From Arenibacter algicola (lineage in GTDB: Bacteria; Bacteroidota; Bacteroidia; Flavobacteriales; Flavobacteriaceae): a DNA stretch of 64,000 nt. The position numbers were made by a program, and so were the translations under genes. The notes beneath the pieces were generated by a model. That model was not told the DNA's origin and did no database searches. It saw only the letters and a program-made list of their open reading frames with translations. Below are positions 52,454 through 62,685 of this stretch, piece after piece (the stretch's first letter is position 1; each line of letters opens with the position of its first letter). The DNA lies in contig NZ_JPOO01000001.1 in the NCBI RefSeq assembly GCF_000733925.1, positions 1,674,001 to 1,738,000 of the forward strand. Direction: 5' to 3'.

Positions 52454-53956
52454 ATGAAAAATTTAATCAAGATATTTATAAGTTTATCGGTGGTTTTGTC
52501 CATGTTTTCGTGTAGCGATGATTTTTTGGACAAACCTAACCCTAATCAATTAGGGGAAAGCAGTTTTTATCAAAACGAAAAGCAAGTGACTCAAGCTATT
52601 GTCGGAGTATATGGACAATTGCAGAATATTACAGGTAATCAGTGGCTTTACAGCGAGATGATCACAGACAACACCACTGTTCACTTTGATGAAGGGAATA
52701 GGGGGAATGCACCCAATATTGAATCCTTTGAATACTGGCAGTATAATTCCGGTACCGGTAGAATGTATGACCTCTATAGAGATACATACAACGCCATGGG
52801 AAATATCAACTTAACTTTGGCCAAACTAGAGGAAGCAGACATAGATGCTAGCGCAAAGTCCCAATTCGAAGGAGAGTTGCGATTTTTTAGAGCATATTAT
52901 TACTTTCTTTTAACCCAATATTATGGTGATGTAGTTCTTATTACCGAACCATTAACTAATCCTTCCGCTGCCTTTGAATTAGAGCGATCCCCAATTTCAG
53001 CCGTCTATGCTCAAATTGAAAGTGATCTAGATATTGCAATAGCGTCGTTACCTATCACCACTGTTGCCGGAAGATTGACAAAGGGTGCTGCACTTACACT
53101 TTCTGGTAAATTTTGGTTAACAAGAAAAGATTATGCAATGGCTAAGACAGTTCTTGATCAAGTCGTAAATTCTAACCTATACGACTTATTGCCCGATTAT
53201 GCCGATGTTTTTGACCCCAATAACAAAAACCATATTGAATCTATTTTTGAAGTACAATTTCAAGGAGGAAATGATCTAGGAGAACAAAGCGGATTCATTT
53301 ATAATTTTTACCCTAAGTTTACAAATGGTGAGGTCACAGGCTTCCCTGGAATAAGCGGAGGTGGATGGAATATTCCTACATTGGATATCATTGGAGATTA
53401 TGAGGATGGTGATTTACGCAAGTCCATTTCATTGAGCGAAGGGTATACCAATATGAATACTGGAGATTTTGTCGCAATTCCCTTTATAGAAAAGTTTCGT
53501 TATGAACATTCCATTCAAGGCCGTCCCGATAATAATTGGCCTATTTACAGATATGCTGATGTATTATTAATGCTTGCCGAAGCAATCAATGAGCAGTCTG
53601 GGCCAAATGATGTGGCTTATGGTTATCTTAACCAAGTAAGAGATAGAGCGGATTTACTCCCTGTCTCGGGGCTTTCCCAAGATGAGTTCAGAACAGTCTT
53701 ACTTCATGAAAGAAGGATTGAATTAGCATTTGAAAATCATCGTTGGTTTGACTTGAGAAGAACCTTGAGTACTACAGAACTTGTTGCACATTTAAATGCC
53801 CACGGGGCCTCGGAAAAAGCCAACCAAACAACTCCTAGGGGGTCGGTAGGATTTTCAGCTGGGGATTATATATTTGACACACATGAAATATTATTTCCCA
53901 TACCAGAAAGGGAGCGGGTTGTAAATCCAGAGTTAGGGCAAAACGAAGGATATTAA
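52454..53956 (+). CDS. SusD/RagB-family lipoprotein of the haem/DUF1501 locus
   Basis: 500 residues; lipobox FSC with Cys20, then SDDFLDKPNPNQLGESSFYQ. Family blocks include ELRFFRAYYYFLLTQYYGDV, RYADVLLMLAEAINE, LNQVRDRADL, LHERRIELAFENHRWFDLRR and ILFPIPERE. It is the surface substrate-binding lid of the preceding SusC. Ligand unknown. Confidence 0.94.
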   Translation: MKNLIKIFISLSVVLSMFSCSDDFLDKPNPNQLGESSFYQNEKQVTQAIVGVYGQLQNITGNQWLYSEMITDNTTVHFDEGNRGNAPNIESFEYWQYNSGTGRMYDLYRDTYNAMGNINLTLAKLEEADIDASAKSQFEGELRFFRAYYYFLLTQYYGDVVLITEPLTNPSAAFELERSPISAVYAQIESDLDIAIASLPITTVAGRLTKGAALTLSGKFWLTRKDYAMAKTVLDQVVNSNLYDLLPDYADVFDPNNKNHIESIFEVQFQGGNDLGEQSGFIYNFYPKFTNGEVTGFPGISGGGWNIPTLDIIGDYEDGDLRKSISLSEGYTNMNTGDFVAIPFIEKFRYEHSIQGRPDNNWPIYRYADVLLMLAEAINEQSGPNDVAYGYLNQVRDRADLLPVSGLSQDEFRTVLLHERRIELAFENHRWFDLRRTLSTTELVAHLNAHGASEKANQTTPRGSVGFSAGDYIFDTHEILFPIPERERVVNPELGQNEGY

Positions 53957-54068
53957 AATTATACCTCGAACTAAAGAACATTGGCTGATTTTAGTATTCA
54001 GGACCACATTGATGTATTGTTGGACCTGAATACTATTGCCATTGGCATTTTAAAGATTAACACAATAG

Positions 54069-56906
54069 ATGGAAGATATTAATTGGATATTTCAGCTTTT
54101 AGGCCGCTTGCATCCCTTGTTAGTGCATTTCCCGATAGGATTGTTGGTTGTAGCCTTTATTTTTGAACTATTTACGATTGGAGGAAAACGCCAAGGATTG
54201 CGGGATGGAATTTATTGGATGCTTATTGTTGGAGCGGCCACGGCTACAATTGCCGCTTTAATGGGCTGGTTGCTTGGTACATACGATGATTATACCGGCG
54301 ACTTAGTGTCCTACCATCAATATACAGGACTGGCGACTGCCTTTTTTGCCGTTGCAACATTATTATTACTACGAAATGTGGTAAATAAAAAATTGCATGA
54401 TTATCGTATATATCGATTAGGACTTTTCTTAACTGTCTTTTTCCTTTCCATTGCAGGACATTTAGGGGCAAGCCTCACCCACGGCGAAGACTATCTTACG
54501 AGTGTCCTACCCGGCAATAACAATACTTATGACAATAGTAAATCACTGGCCCTACTTACAGAGTTAAAAAAAACGGATTCATTGTCGTTGGAGCAGAAGG
54601 ACAAACTGAACCTGGAGGTTCGTGCTATTTTTGCCCATAATTGCTATCAATGCCATAGTGAGAATAAGCAAAAAGGTGAATTAATGTTGGACAGCAAAGA
54701 AGGAGTTTTCAAAGGAGGGGAATCTGGACTGGTTGTTGTTGCCGGAAAACCTGCAGAAAGTGAATTATATAAAAGGATAACGCTATCGCCGAATGATGAC
54801 AACGTTATGCCAAAAAAAGGAAAGGTGCTAAAAGAAAATGAAATTTCGTTGATCAAATTATGGATACAAAACGGAGCCCATTGGACCGATCAAGCTTTAA
54901 AAGTATTTCCAGAAGCAGAGTTGGCCCTTGAAAAACCTGATCTGCCAAAAACTGAAATTCAGACCCACCCAGTAGACAAATTAATCGAATCGTACTTTGA
55001 AAAAAATAACATTGACTGGCCTGAGGTGGTTGATGACAGGACATTTATTAGACGTTCTTACATGGATATAATCGGGCTACTTCCGGAGCCAAAGGACCTA
55101 GAAGAATTCGTAGTTGATCCCAACCCCAACAAAAGAGATGTACTAATAGATGAGCTGCTCAATGACACCCATAATTACACCCAAAATTGGTTAAGTTTTT
55201 GGAACGATCTTTTACGTAACGATTATAGCGGAACCGGATTCATAACCGGAGGAAGAAAACAGATCACCCAATGGTTATATGCCTCCTTGGAAGAAAATAA
55301 GTCCTATGATAAAATGGTGAAGGAACTGGTGAATCCGACAGAGGTATCTGAGGGTTTTATAAAAGGAATTGAATGGAGAGGAGTAGTCAATGCCAGTCAG
55401 CGCACCGAAATGCAGGCAGCCCAAAACATTGGTCAGTCTTTAATGGGTGTTAATGTAAAATGTGCTTCATGCCATAATAGCTTTGTAAGTAATCTGACCT
55501 TAGAACAATCCTATGGTTTTGCATCTATTTTTGCCGACTCCGTAATGGAATTGAACCGTTGTGACAAACCTATTGGTAAAATGGCAAAGGTGAATTTCCT
55601 TTATCCCGAATTGGGCGATGTGGAAGCGGAAAGTCTTAAAGAACGATTACTTAAACTATCGGAGGTGATCGTAAAACCTGAAAATGGCAGGTTGTACCGA
55701 ACCATTACCAATCGATTTTGGGACCGTTTGATGGGCAGGGGCATTATCGAACCATTGGATGAGATGGACCATGAGCCTTGGGACGCAGATCTGCTAGATT
55801 GGTTGGCATCCGATTTTGTGGAATCCGGTTACGACCTTAAACATTTGATCAAACGGATAATGACCTCCAAGGTGTATCAATTTCCTAACGTCAACTATAA
55901 AAATATAGAGGATGTTAAGTCAAATTATGTATTTAAGGGGCCAATTCTTAAGCGCATGAGTGCTGAACAATTCTCTGACGCCGTAAGCCAATTGATCAAA
56001 CCAGTGTATGCCGCCGTAGCCTATAACCCAAAAGGTAATGCGCTGCCATCCTCCAGGGTCTGGCATAGGGAAATAAAGTTCGACCGTGATGTACTGCCCG
56101 AACCCGGTAAAAGATACTTTAGAAAGACGTTCTCACTCCATGACAAACCTATAGCGAGTGCAGCCGTCCTGATTTCCGTAGATCATTCATATACGCTTTA
56201 CATCAATGAAAAAAAGATATCAGAGGGAACGGATTGGACGAAAGTGGATAAACTGAAGGTACAAAACGCTTTGACCAAAGGAACAAATACAATCGCTATC
56301 GAAGGTGTTAATGAAGGGAATATTGCAAATCCAGCTGGAATACTGTTCTCCATGAAAATAAGTTATGCAGATGGCAGTAAGATGATTTTGAATTCCGATA
56401 GCAGTTGGAAAAGTACGGCCATCAAACCAAATGAAGATTGGACAAGTGCCGGATATAATGATTATGCATGGAAGGAAGTCCGCAATTACGGTACGTCAAA
56501 TTGGGGCAATCTGATAGATTTTACTTTTGATGACCATGACGGGGAATTTGCCAGGGCCAGCCTTGTGGAGCAGCACCCGTTCCTGAAAGCTTTGGGGCGA
56601 CCAAGTAGGGAAAATGTAACCACTTCACGTGACGAACAGGCCACTTTATTGCAGGCCTTGGAATTGACCAATGGAGAGTTTTTCAACAACGTTCTCGAAG
56701 AGGGAGCAATTATATGGCTTGAAAGGTACGGAGGTGATAGTGAAAAAATTGTAGAGGAACTCTATCAGAAATCGTTGGGCAGGGAAGCCAGTGATCAAGA
56801 AAAGAAAATAATGATTTCAGTATTGGGGAGCGAACCAAAAAAAGAGGCCTTACAGGATTTGTTTTGGTCAACCTTGATATCTCCTGAATTTCAATTTATC
56901 AATTAA
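54069..56906 (+). CDS. Membrane-anchored haem-c/DUF1549-DUF1553 protein with inserted jelly roll
   Basis: 945 residues. A membrane module (DUF2231-like) of four helices covers residues ~10-140 (LHPLLVHFPIGLLVVAFIFE). A planctomycete-type cytochrome c domain has CYQCH (Cys192, Cys195, His196), then come DUF1549 (IRRSYMDIIGLLPEPKDLEE), a second CASCH (Cys465, Cys468, His469) and DUF1553 (NRFWDRLMGRGIIEPLDEMD, RMSAEQFSDAVSQLIKP). An extra beta domain at ~665-820 (KRYFRKTFSLHDKPIASAAV, YTLYINEKKISEG) resembles the Bac_rhamnosid_N jelly roll of the GH78 enzyme encoded at 42250. The family is of unknown activity; haem suggests redox chemistry at the periplasmic face. Confidence 0.85.
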   Translation: MEDINWIFQLLGRLHPLLVHFPIGLLVVAFIFELFTIGGKRQGLRDGIYWMLIVGAATATIAALMGWLLGTYDDYTGDLVSYHQYTGLATAFFAVATLLLLRNVVNKKLHDYRIYRLGLFLTVFFLSIAGHLGASLTHGEDYLTSVLPGNNNTYDNSKSLALLTELKKTDSLSLEQKDKLNLEVRAIFAHNCYQCHSENKQKGELMLDSKEGVFKGGESGLVVVAGKPAESELYKRITLSPNDDNVMPKKGKVLKENEISLIKLWIQNGAHWTDQALKVFPEAELALEKPDLPKTEIQTHPVDKLIESYFEKNNIDWPEVVDDRTFIRRSYMDIIGLLPEPKDLEEFVVDPNPNKRDVLIDELLNDTHNYTQNWLSFWNDLLRNDYSGTGFITGGRKQITQWLYASLEENKSYDKMVKELVNPTEVSEGFIKGIEWRGVVNASQRTEMQAAQNIGQSLMGVNVKCASCHNSFVSNLTLEQSYGFASIFADSVMELNRCDKPIGKMAKVNFLYPELGDVEAESLKERLLKLSEVIVKPENGRLYRTITNRFWDRLMGRGIIEPLDEMDHEPWDADLLDWLASDFVESGYDLKHLIKRIMTSKVYQFPNVNYKNIEDVKSNYVFKGPILKRMSAEQFSDAVSQLIKPVYAAVAYNPKGNALPSSRVWHREIKFDRDVLPEPGKRYFRKTFSLHDKPIASAAVLISVDHSYTLYINEKKISEGTDWTKVDKLKVQNALTKGTNTIAIEGVNEGNIANPAGILFSMKISYADGSKMILNSDSSWKSTAIKPNEDWTSAGYNDYAWKEVRNYGTSNWGNLIDFTFDDHDGEFARASLVEQHPFLKALGRPSRENVTTSRDEQATLLQALELTNGEFFNNVLEEGAIIWLERYGGDSEKIVEELYQKSLGREASDQEKKIMISVLGSEPKKEALQDLFWSTLISPEFQFIN

Positions 56907-56914
56907 ACCCGGCA

Positions 56915-58366
56915 ATGGATAAACTAAACGCCCGTAGGGATTTTATAAAAAAAATGACGGCTGCCAGTTTGGCCGCCTCAGCAACAACCATACCAATGGC
57001 CAGCTTTTTAAGCTCGTGCACTAACCCGGTTCCGAAGATCCCATCTACGGCAGATACAGTTATTTTGTTGTGGATGGCCGGAGGAATGGCCCACACGGAA
57101 ACCTTCGACCCCAAGGCCTATGTCCCTTATGAGAAAGGAGTTGAAAGTAAAAGGGTATTAAGTACTTTTCCGAAGGTGCCCACCATAGTGGCCGGTCTCG
57201 ATTTTTCGAAGGGACTGGAATCAATTGCAGGAGTAATGGATAAAGGTGCCATCATTCGTTCATATAAATCTGCTGATCTTGGTTCTATATTGCACACAAG
57301 ACATCAGTATCATTGGCATACCTGTTACGAGCCGCCACAGTCTGTACAGGCTCCGCATATTGGTGCATGGATAGCTAAGGAACTTGGGCCAGCCAACCCC
57401 GTTATTCCTCCATTCATTGCAATGGGACAGCGATTTACTGTTGGAGAGGCTGAAGAATTGAAAGCTTTTCATTCAGCTGGATTCCTAGGAAGTGAATTTG
57501 GCCCATTCCTGATACCAGACCCATCTTCTGGTTTGGACAGTGTTAGACCTCCACAAGGGATGTCATTAAAAAGGTTCGAGGCCCGTTATAAGCTATTTAA
57601 GGAATTGGCCAACAAGAGCAAGGTCATGGAGAAGGGTAGCGATTACCAGCGCGAGTCCTTGATGCGTTCCATGGAATCATCGTATCGGTTGCTAAATTCC
57701 CCGGAGGCCAAAGTATTTGATCTGAGCCAAGAACCAAAGGAGGTGTACGACACCTATAATACGGGAAGATTCGGTTTGGGATGCCTTCTCGCCAAAAGGC
57801 TGGCCATGAACGGTGGTAGGTTCATAAGTGTCTCCACCGAATACGAACCGTTCCTTGGTTGGGATACGCACGAAAATGGACATACCCGTGCAGCGAAGAT
57901 GAAAGAGCTCATTGACAGGCCAGTTGCCCAGTTGATCAAGGATCTGGATGAAAGTGGTCATTTGGACAGGACGTTGATTATTTTGGCCAGTGAGTTCAGC
58001 CGAGATGCAATTATGGAAGGTCGCCCTGGCGAGCCTGTTAAAGACCAAGTAGATCAACCGGATATAATTGAAGATGAGAAATTCTATGGGATGCACAGAC
58101 ATTTTACTGATGGTAGTTCTATACTGATGTGGGGCGGGGGGATCAAAAAGGGCCTCGTATATGGTAAAACGGCCGATGAAAGACCTTGTTCCTCAATTGA
58201 AAATCCTGTGGTAATTGATCAAGTACATCAGAGCATATATCATGCCCTGGGAATACACCCGGAAACACATTATACGATAGAAGGAAGGCCATTTTACACG
58301 ACCCCGGACGGGCATGGAACCCCTATACTAGATTTATTTGGTAATCCAATAGCTAGGACAACATAA
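56915..58366 (+). CDS. DUF1501-family protein, Tat-exported lipoprotein (first copy)
   Basis: 483 residues. A twin-arginine motif RRDFIKK (Arg7-Arg8) precedes a hydrophobic stretch and a lipobox LSSC (Cys35). The DUF1501 domain, related to the sulfatase/alkaline phosphatase fold, shows VILLWMAGGMAHTETFDPKA, GAWIAKELGPANPVIPPFIA, WDTHENGHTRAAKMKELI, LIILASEFSRDA and MHRHFTDGSSILMWGGGIKK. The reaction is unknown. It starts 8 bp after the haem protein gene and lies 20 bp before the next one, so they form one operon and probably one complex or pathway. Confidence 0.88.
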   Translation: MDKLNARRDFIKKMTAASLAASATTIPMASFLSSCTNPVPKIPSTADTVILLWMAGGMAHTETFDPKAYVPYEKGVESKRVLSTFPKVPTIVAGLDFSKGLESIAGVMDKGAIIRSYKSADLGSILHTRHQYHWHTCYEPPQSVQAPHIGAWIAKELGPANPVIPPFIAMGQRFTVGEAEELKAFHSAGFLGSEFGPFLIPDPSSGLDSVRPPQGMSLKRFEARYKLFKELANKSKVMEKGSDYQRESLMRSMESSYRLLNSPEAKVFDLSQEPKEVYDTYNTGRFGLGCLLAKRLAMNGGRFISVSTEYEPFLGWDTHENGHTRAAKMKELIDRPVAQLIKDLDESGHLDRTLIILASEFSRDAIMEGRPGEPVKDQVDQPDIIEDEKFYGMHRHFTDGSSILMWGGGIKKGLVYGKTADERPCSSIENPVVIDQVHQSIYHALGIHPETHYTIEGRPFYTTPDGHGTPILDLFGNPIARTT

Positions 58367-58386
58367 AACCTTAAAGGCATTTATTA

Positions 58387-61209
58387 ATGAGATATATTTA
58401 CACATTACAAAAGATAAAATTTATTGCTACCAATAGCTTATATACACTTTCTTGGGTTTTGACCATCCTATTTTTAGGATCCTGTAATGACTCATCAAAC
58501 AATGAAATAAGTTTTAATCGCGATGTTCGCCCCATCTTAAATAACAAATGTTTAAGATGTCATGGAGGAGTCAAAGCTAGCGGGGAGTTTAGTTTATTAT
58601 TCGAAGAGGATGCTTTTAGTGAAACTCAATCTGGCAAACCTGCCATTGTGCGGGGAAATCATGAAAAAAGTGAACTATATAGAAGATTGGTGTCCAAAGA
58701 TCCAGAGATTAGAATGCCGTTTGAGTCTCCACAACTCTCACAGGAAGAAATTGATATCTTGGCTAAATGGATCGATCAAGGGGCGAAATGGGAAAAACAC
58801 TGGGCCTATATTCCGCCTAAAGAAAACATCATTCCCCCTGTTGTCGCGGATAGTGGTTGGTCCAATAATTCAATAGATCAATTTGTATTTTCCAAATTAA
58901 ATAAAAAGGGACTATCTCCTTCAACGAGAGCAGACAAGAATACCTTGTTAAGAAGGCTTTATTTGGATCTAACGGGACTTCCTCCGACCGTTGAACAGGC
59001 CAAGACCTTTTTAGAGGATAATTCTTCCGATGCATACAAAAAATTGGTAGATGAATTATTGAGGTCTCCGCATTTCGGTGAAAGATGGGCCAGTATGTGG
59101 TTGGATCTGGCACGATATGCAGATTCCAAAGGATTTGAAAAGGATACCAACAGGGAAATTTGGAAATTCCGGGATTGGGTAATAACCGCCTTTAACAAAG
59201 ACATGCCTTTTGATCAATTTTCTGTTGAACAGTTGGCGGGAGATCTGTTACCCGAACCAACCCAGGAGCAGTTGATTGCAACGGCCTTTCACAGAAATAC
59301 ACTTGCCAATGACGAAGGTGGAACGGATAATGAAGAATTCAGAGTGGCCTCTGTTGTAGACAGGGTATCAACAACCTACGAAGTATGGCAAGGAACTACA
59401 ATGGCTTGCGTTCAATGTCATAGTCACCCATATGACCCTTTTAGGCATGAGGAGTTTTACGAATCCATGGCTTTTTTTAATAATGCGGTTGATGACGATT
59501 CGTATTTTGAACGTCCCAAACTTTTTACCTATTCCCATGAGAATAAAAAAGAAGTAGAAGGCCTTTTGGAATATATAAATGGTCATTTGTCTGCAAATGA
59601 CAAACAGACTGCAAAGCCACGTTTCTTGTATGATCAAAAAGAGGCCTTGTTAACGCATCTGGGATATCGGTTTGTAGAAGCGGAAGCATTTGATAAAACC
59701 AGTCCATTTATTGAGTTGGATGGGAGCTTAAATTTTTTATGGCAGATCCAGGATAGTTCGTGGGCGAGCTATAATAATGTGGATTTGAGGAAAGTTAATA
59801 AAATGGGCTTTTTGGCCTCTGCTTCCCTTGATTATGCAGGGGATATTTCCATTCATTTGGATTCCCTTAATGGAAAAAAAATTGGGGAAGTGCGCATTAG
59901 CAGTACGGAAAGTTCCAATCGTGAGGAAAACGGGTTGAAATTAAAGGAGTTTATCGCGGATATACCGGAGATTACAAGTGAACATGATGTTTATTTACAG
60001 TTCCACAAAGGCGACAGCTACGTAGCTCATCTTTTCTATTTGGATAAGATTTTCTATTATGAAAAAGAACCTCTTATGGAGAAATATAATAAGGAAATTA
60101 AACAAAAACTAGGGGAACTTGCCCAAATCCCAACGACAAGTACTCCCATAATCCAAGAACTGCAAGAAGACAAAGCCCGTAAAACTTTTGTATTTGACCG
60201 TGGTAGTTGGCTAAATTTAGGGGAAGAGGTCAATGTGGGGATTCCAAATATCTATGATATACCGGAAACTGAAGAGCCGAGTAATAGGTTGGAATTTGCC
60301 AAGTGGATGGTAAGTGATAAAAACCCGCTTTCCGCACGCGTTTTGGTAAATCGTTTTTGGGAACAGATCTTTGGCAGGGGCTTAGTCGAGTCTATGGAGG
60401 AATTTGGTTCGCAGGGTAAAAATCCAAGTCATCCGGAGTTGTTGGATTGGTTGGCAGTAAAACTAATGAAGGAATATAATTGGCAGATAAAACTTTTGTT
60501 GCGCGACTTTGTTCTTTCGGCAACATATCAACAATCATCTATTGTTAGCGCCAAACAATTAGAATTGGACCCAAGTAATAACTATCTTTCCAGAGGGTCG
60601 CGAAAACGTCTATCTGCTGAGCAGATCCGTGATGAAATCCTGTTGGTGAGCGGCTTGTTGAATAAAACGATCGGAGGGCCAAGTGTAATAAATTCAGATG
60701 TTGAAATCGCAGGTGGGTGGAACACCCTTCCTGATTACGTTATAAAAGGTGATGAAGCTAAGTATAGGCGCTCGCTATATACCTTTTGGAAACGGGTCAA
60801 CCCACCAATGAACATGATTGTATTCGATAGTCCGGATAGGTCGGCTTGTGTTTCCAGTCGTGTACTGACTAATACACCTTTACAGGCCCTTAGCTTGTTA
60901 AATGACAAAACTTTCTTTGAAGCATCGCAGGAATTGGCAAAACAGATGTTCGAGGCTGATAATCAGCTAAAAAATCAAATAAAATTTGGGTATTTTAAAG
61001 TAATGAACAAAGACATAGAAGAAGACAAATTGTTAGAATTGTCCAAACTCTATAATGATGCATTATTGCATTATGAAAATAATACAGGAACTATAGAATT
61101 TCCCGAGGCTGCATTGCACTATTCAGGAAAAAACAAGTATAAGTTGGCGGCACTGACCATGGTGGCCAATGTATTCTTGAATATGGATGAATTTATTGTT
61201 AAAGTATAA
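58387..61209 (+). CDS. Haem-c/DUF1549-DUF1553 lipoprotein (second copy)
   Basis: 940 residues; lipobox LGSC (Cys33). Cytochrome c domain with CLRCH (Cys55, Cys58, His59), DUF1549 (NTLLRRLYLDLTGLPPTVEQ, FGERWASMWLDLARYADSKG, ACVQCHSHPYDPFRHEEFYE with Cys341, Cys344, His345), a beta-rich insert at ~430-560, then DUF1553 (RVLVNRFWEQIFGRGLVESM, RKRLSAEQIRDEILLVSGLL, TPLQALSLLND). This is the canonical planctomycete architecture. It overlaps nothing; the next gene's ATG is 10 bp after the stop. Proposed role: periplasmic redox partner for the following DUF1501 protein. Confidence 0.9.
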   Translation: MRYIYTLQKIKFIATNSLYTLSWVLTILFLGSCNDSSNNEISFNRDVRPILNNKCLRCHGGVKASGEFSLLFEEDAFSETQSGKPAIVRGNHEKSELYRRLVSKDPEIRMPFESPQLSQEEIDILAKWIDQGAKWEKHWAYIPPKENIIPPVVADSGWSNNSIDQFVFSKLNKKGLSPSTRADKNTLLRRLYLDLTGLPPTVEQAKTFLEDNSSDAYKKLVDELLRSPHFGERWASMWLDLARYADSKGFEKDTNREIWKFRDWVITAFNKDMPFDQFSVEQLAGDLLPEPTQEQLIATAFHRNTLANDEGGTDNEEFRVASVVDRVSTTYEVWQGTTMACVQCHSHPYDPFRHEEFYESMAFFNNAVDDDSYFERPKLFTYSHENKKEVEGLLEYINGHLSANDKQTAKPRFLYDQKEALLTHLGYRFVEAEAFDKTSPFIELDGSLNFLWQIQDSSWASYNNVDLRKVNKMGFLASASLDYAGDISIHLDSLNGKKIGEVRISSTESSNREENGLKLKEFIADIPEITSEHDVYLQFHKGDSYVAHLFYLDKIFYYEKEPLMEKYNKEIKQKLGELAQIPTTSTPIIQELQEDKARKTFVFDRGSWLNLGEEVNVGIPNIYDIPETEEPSNRLEFAKWMVSDKNPLSARVLVNRFWEQIFGRGLVESMEEFGSQGKNPSHPELLDWLAVKLMKEYNWQIKLLLRDFVLSATYQQSSIVSAKQLELDPSNNYLSRGSRKRLSAEQIRDEILLVSGLLNKTIGGPSVINSDVEIAGGWNTLPDYVIKGDEAKYRRSLYTFWKRVNPPMNMIVFDSPDRSACVSSRVLTNTPLQALSLLNDKTFFEASQELAKQMFEADNQLKNQIKFGYFKVMNKDIEEDKLLELSKLYNDALLHYENNTGTIEFPEAALHYSGKNKYKLAALTMVANVFLNMDEFIVKV

Positions 61210-61219
61210 TTTATTTATT

Positions 61220-62674
61220 ATGAATATTTTAGACGAGGCTCATTATCGGGAGAGCGAATATAATACCCGGAGGCACTTCTTAAAAAACTGTATTTCAGGC
61301 ATGGGAGCGTTAACACTAGGTTCTATGTTAGGTGGAGATTTGTTTGCCAACAATTCAACTGCCCTAATGTCCGAGGGCCGAATCCCACATTTTTTGCCCA
61401 GAGTAAAGCATGTTATCTATTTGCACATGGCTGGCGGACCTTCACAGTTAGAACTATTTGATTATAAACCGGTGCTAAATACCTTAGATGGACAGGATTG
61501 TCCTCCATCCTTGTTGGAAGGCAAACGGTTTGCATTTATTAGAGGTACTCCTAAAATGCTGGGCTCTCAGGCCAGTTTTAAACAGTACGGAGAATCCCGT
61601 ACTTGGATATCAAATTACTTGCCAAATTTTGCAAAGGTGGTCGATGAAGTTAGTTTTCTAAAAGCAGTTCATACAGATGAGTTTAACCATGCCCCAGCAC
61701 AGTTTTTAATGCAGACGGGATCACCCAGACAAGGAAGACCGTCAATTGGTAGTTGGGCAACATATGGGCTGGGTTCCTCCAATGAAGACTTGCCCGGTTT
61801 CATTGTTTTGCTTTCCGGAGGGGTGGTCACCGGAGGGAAACGTCTATGGGGAAGTGGATTTCTACCTAGTGTATATCAAGGTGTACAATGTCAATCAAAA
61901 GGACCCGCGGTTAGAAACCTACAAAACCCGAAGGGCGTCGATGCGGAATTAAGAAAGCGATCCGTTGATGCCATAAATAAAATAAATGAACTAGAATATC
62001 AAGAATCCCAAGATCCTGAAATTTTAACTCGAATGTCACAATATGAGTTGGCGTTTAAAATGCAAACATCAGTACCAGGTGTTATGAGTATAGATGATGA
62101 ACCTGATTATATCAAAAAGTTATATGGAGTAACGCCAGGGGAAAGCTCCTTTGCAAATAATTGTCTTCTAGCAAGGAGGTTGGTAGAAAATGGGGTGCGT
62201 TTTGTTCAGCTTTATGACGAAGGTTGGGATACACATGGAGTTGGAGCTGGCAATGGGGTGGATGTTGGTTTAAACTCGAAATGTAGTCGTATAGACCAGA
62301 GTATGACAGCTCTTCTTACCGATTTAAAACAAAGGGGGCTTTTGGAAGAAACCCTGATTGTTTGGGGCGGGGAGTTTGGCAGAACTCCTATGATGGAGGC
62401 CAGGTCGGGGCAAGGTTTCTATGGGCGGGACCACCATGCAGAGGCCTTTACCATGTGGATGGCAGGAGGAGGAATTAAGAAAGGGACCACCTTTGGCGAA
62501 ACTGATGAGATAGGATATTCGGCAATAAGAGATAAGGTTCATGTTCATGACGTACAGGCAACAATTCTTAACCAATTGGGTTTGGATCACGAAAGGCTTA
62601 CGTACCATTTTCAAGGTAGGGATTTTAGACTTACAGATGTAAGCGGACATGTAGTAAAAGATATTTTAACATAG
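61220..62674 (+). CDS. DUF1501-family protein, Tat-exported (second copy)
   Basis: 484 residues. Tat motif RRHFLK (Arg17-Arg18) and a hydrophobic stretch, then DUF1501 blocks: VIYLHMAGGPSQLELFDYKP, MQTGSPRQGRPSIGSWATYG, LARRLVENGVRFVQLYDEGW, DTHG, LIVWGGEFGRTPMMEARSGQ, GRDHHAEAFTMWMAGGGIKK. The open frame extends upstream to 61187, but the ATG at 61220 directly precedes the Tat leader and avoids overlap with the previous gene. It matches the standard planctomycete DUF1501 form more closely than the copy at 56915. Confidence 0.9.
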   Translation: MNILDEAHYRESEYNTRRHFLKNCISGMGALTLGSMLGGDLFANNSTALMSEGRIPHFLPRVKHVIYLHMAGGPSQLELFDYKPVLNTLDGQDCPPSLLEGKRFAFIRGTPKMLGSQASFKQYGESRTWISNYLPNFAKVVDEVSFLKAVHTDEFNHAPAQFLMQTGSPRQGRPSIGSWATYGLGSSNEDLPGFIVLLSGGVVTGGKRLWGSGFLPSVYQGVQCQSKGPAVRNLQNPKGVDAELRKRSVDAINKINELEYQESQDPEILTRMSQYELAFKMQTSVPGVMSIDDEPDYIKKLYGVTPGESSFANNCLLARRLVENGVRFVQLYDEGWDTHGVGAGNGVDVGLNSKCSRIDQSMTALLTDLKQRGLLEETLIVWGGEFGRTPMMEARSGQGFYGRDHHAEAFTMWMAGGGIKKGTTFGETDEIGYSAIRDKVHVHDVQATILNQLGLDHERLTYHFQGRDFRLTDVSGHVVKDILT

Positions 62675-62685
62675 TAGTAGTACTT

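Noticed and set aside
54069..62674. Cytochrome c oxidase or classical sulfatase operon
   Set aside because: The CxxCH proteins carry DUF1549/DUF1553 rather than oxidase subunits, and DUF1501 proteins lack the CxPxR sulfatase motif.
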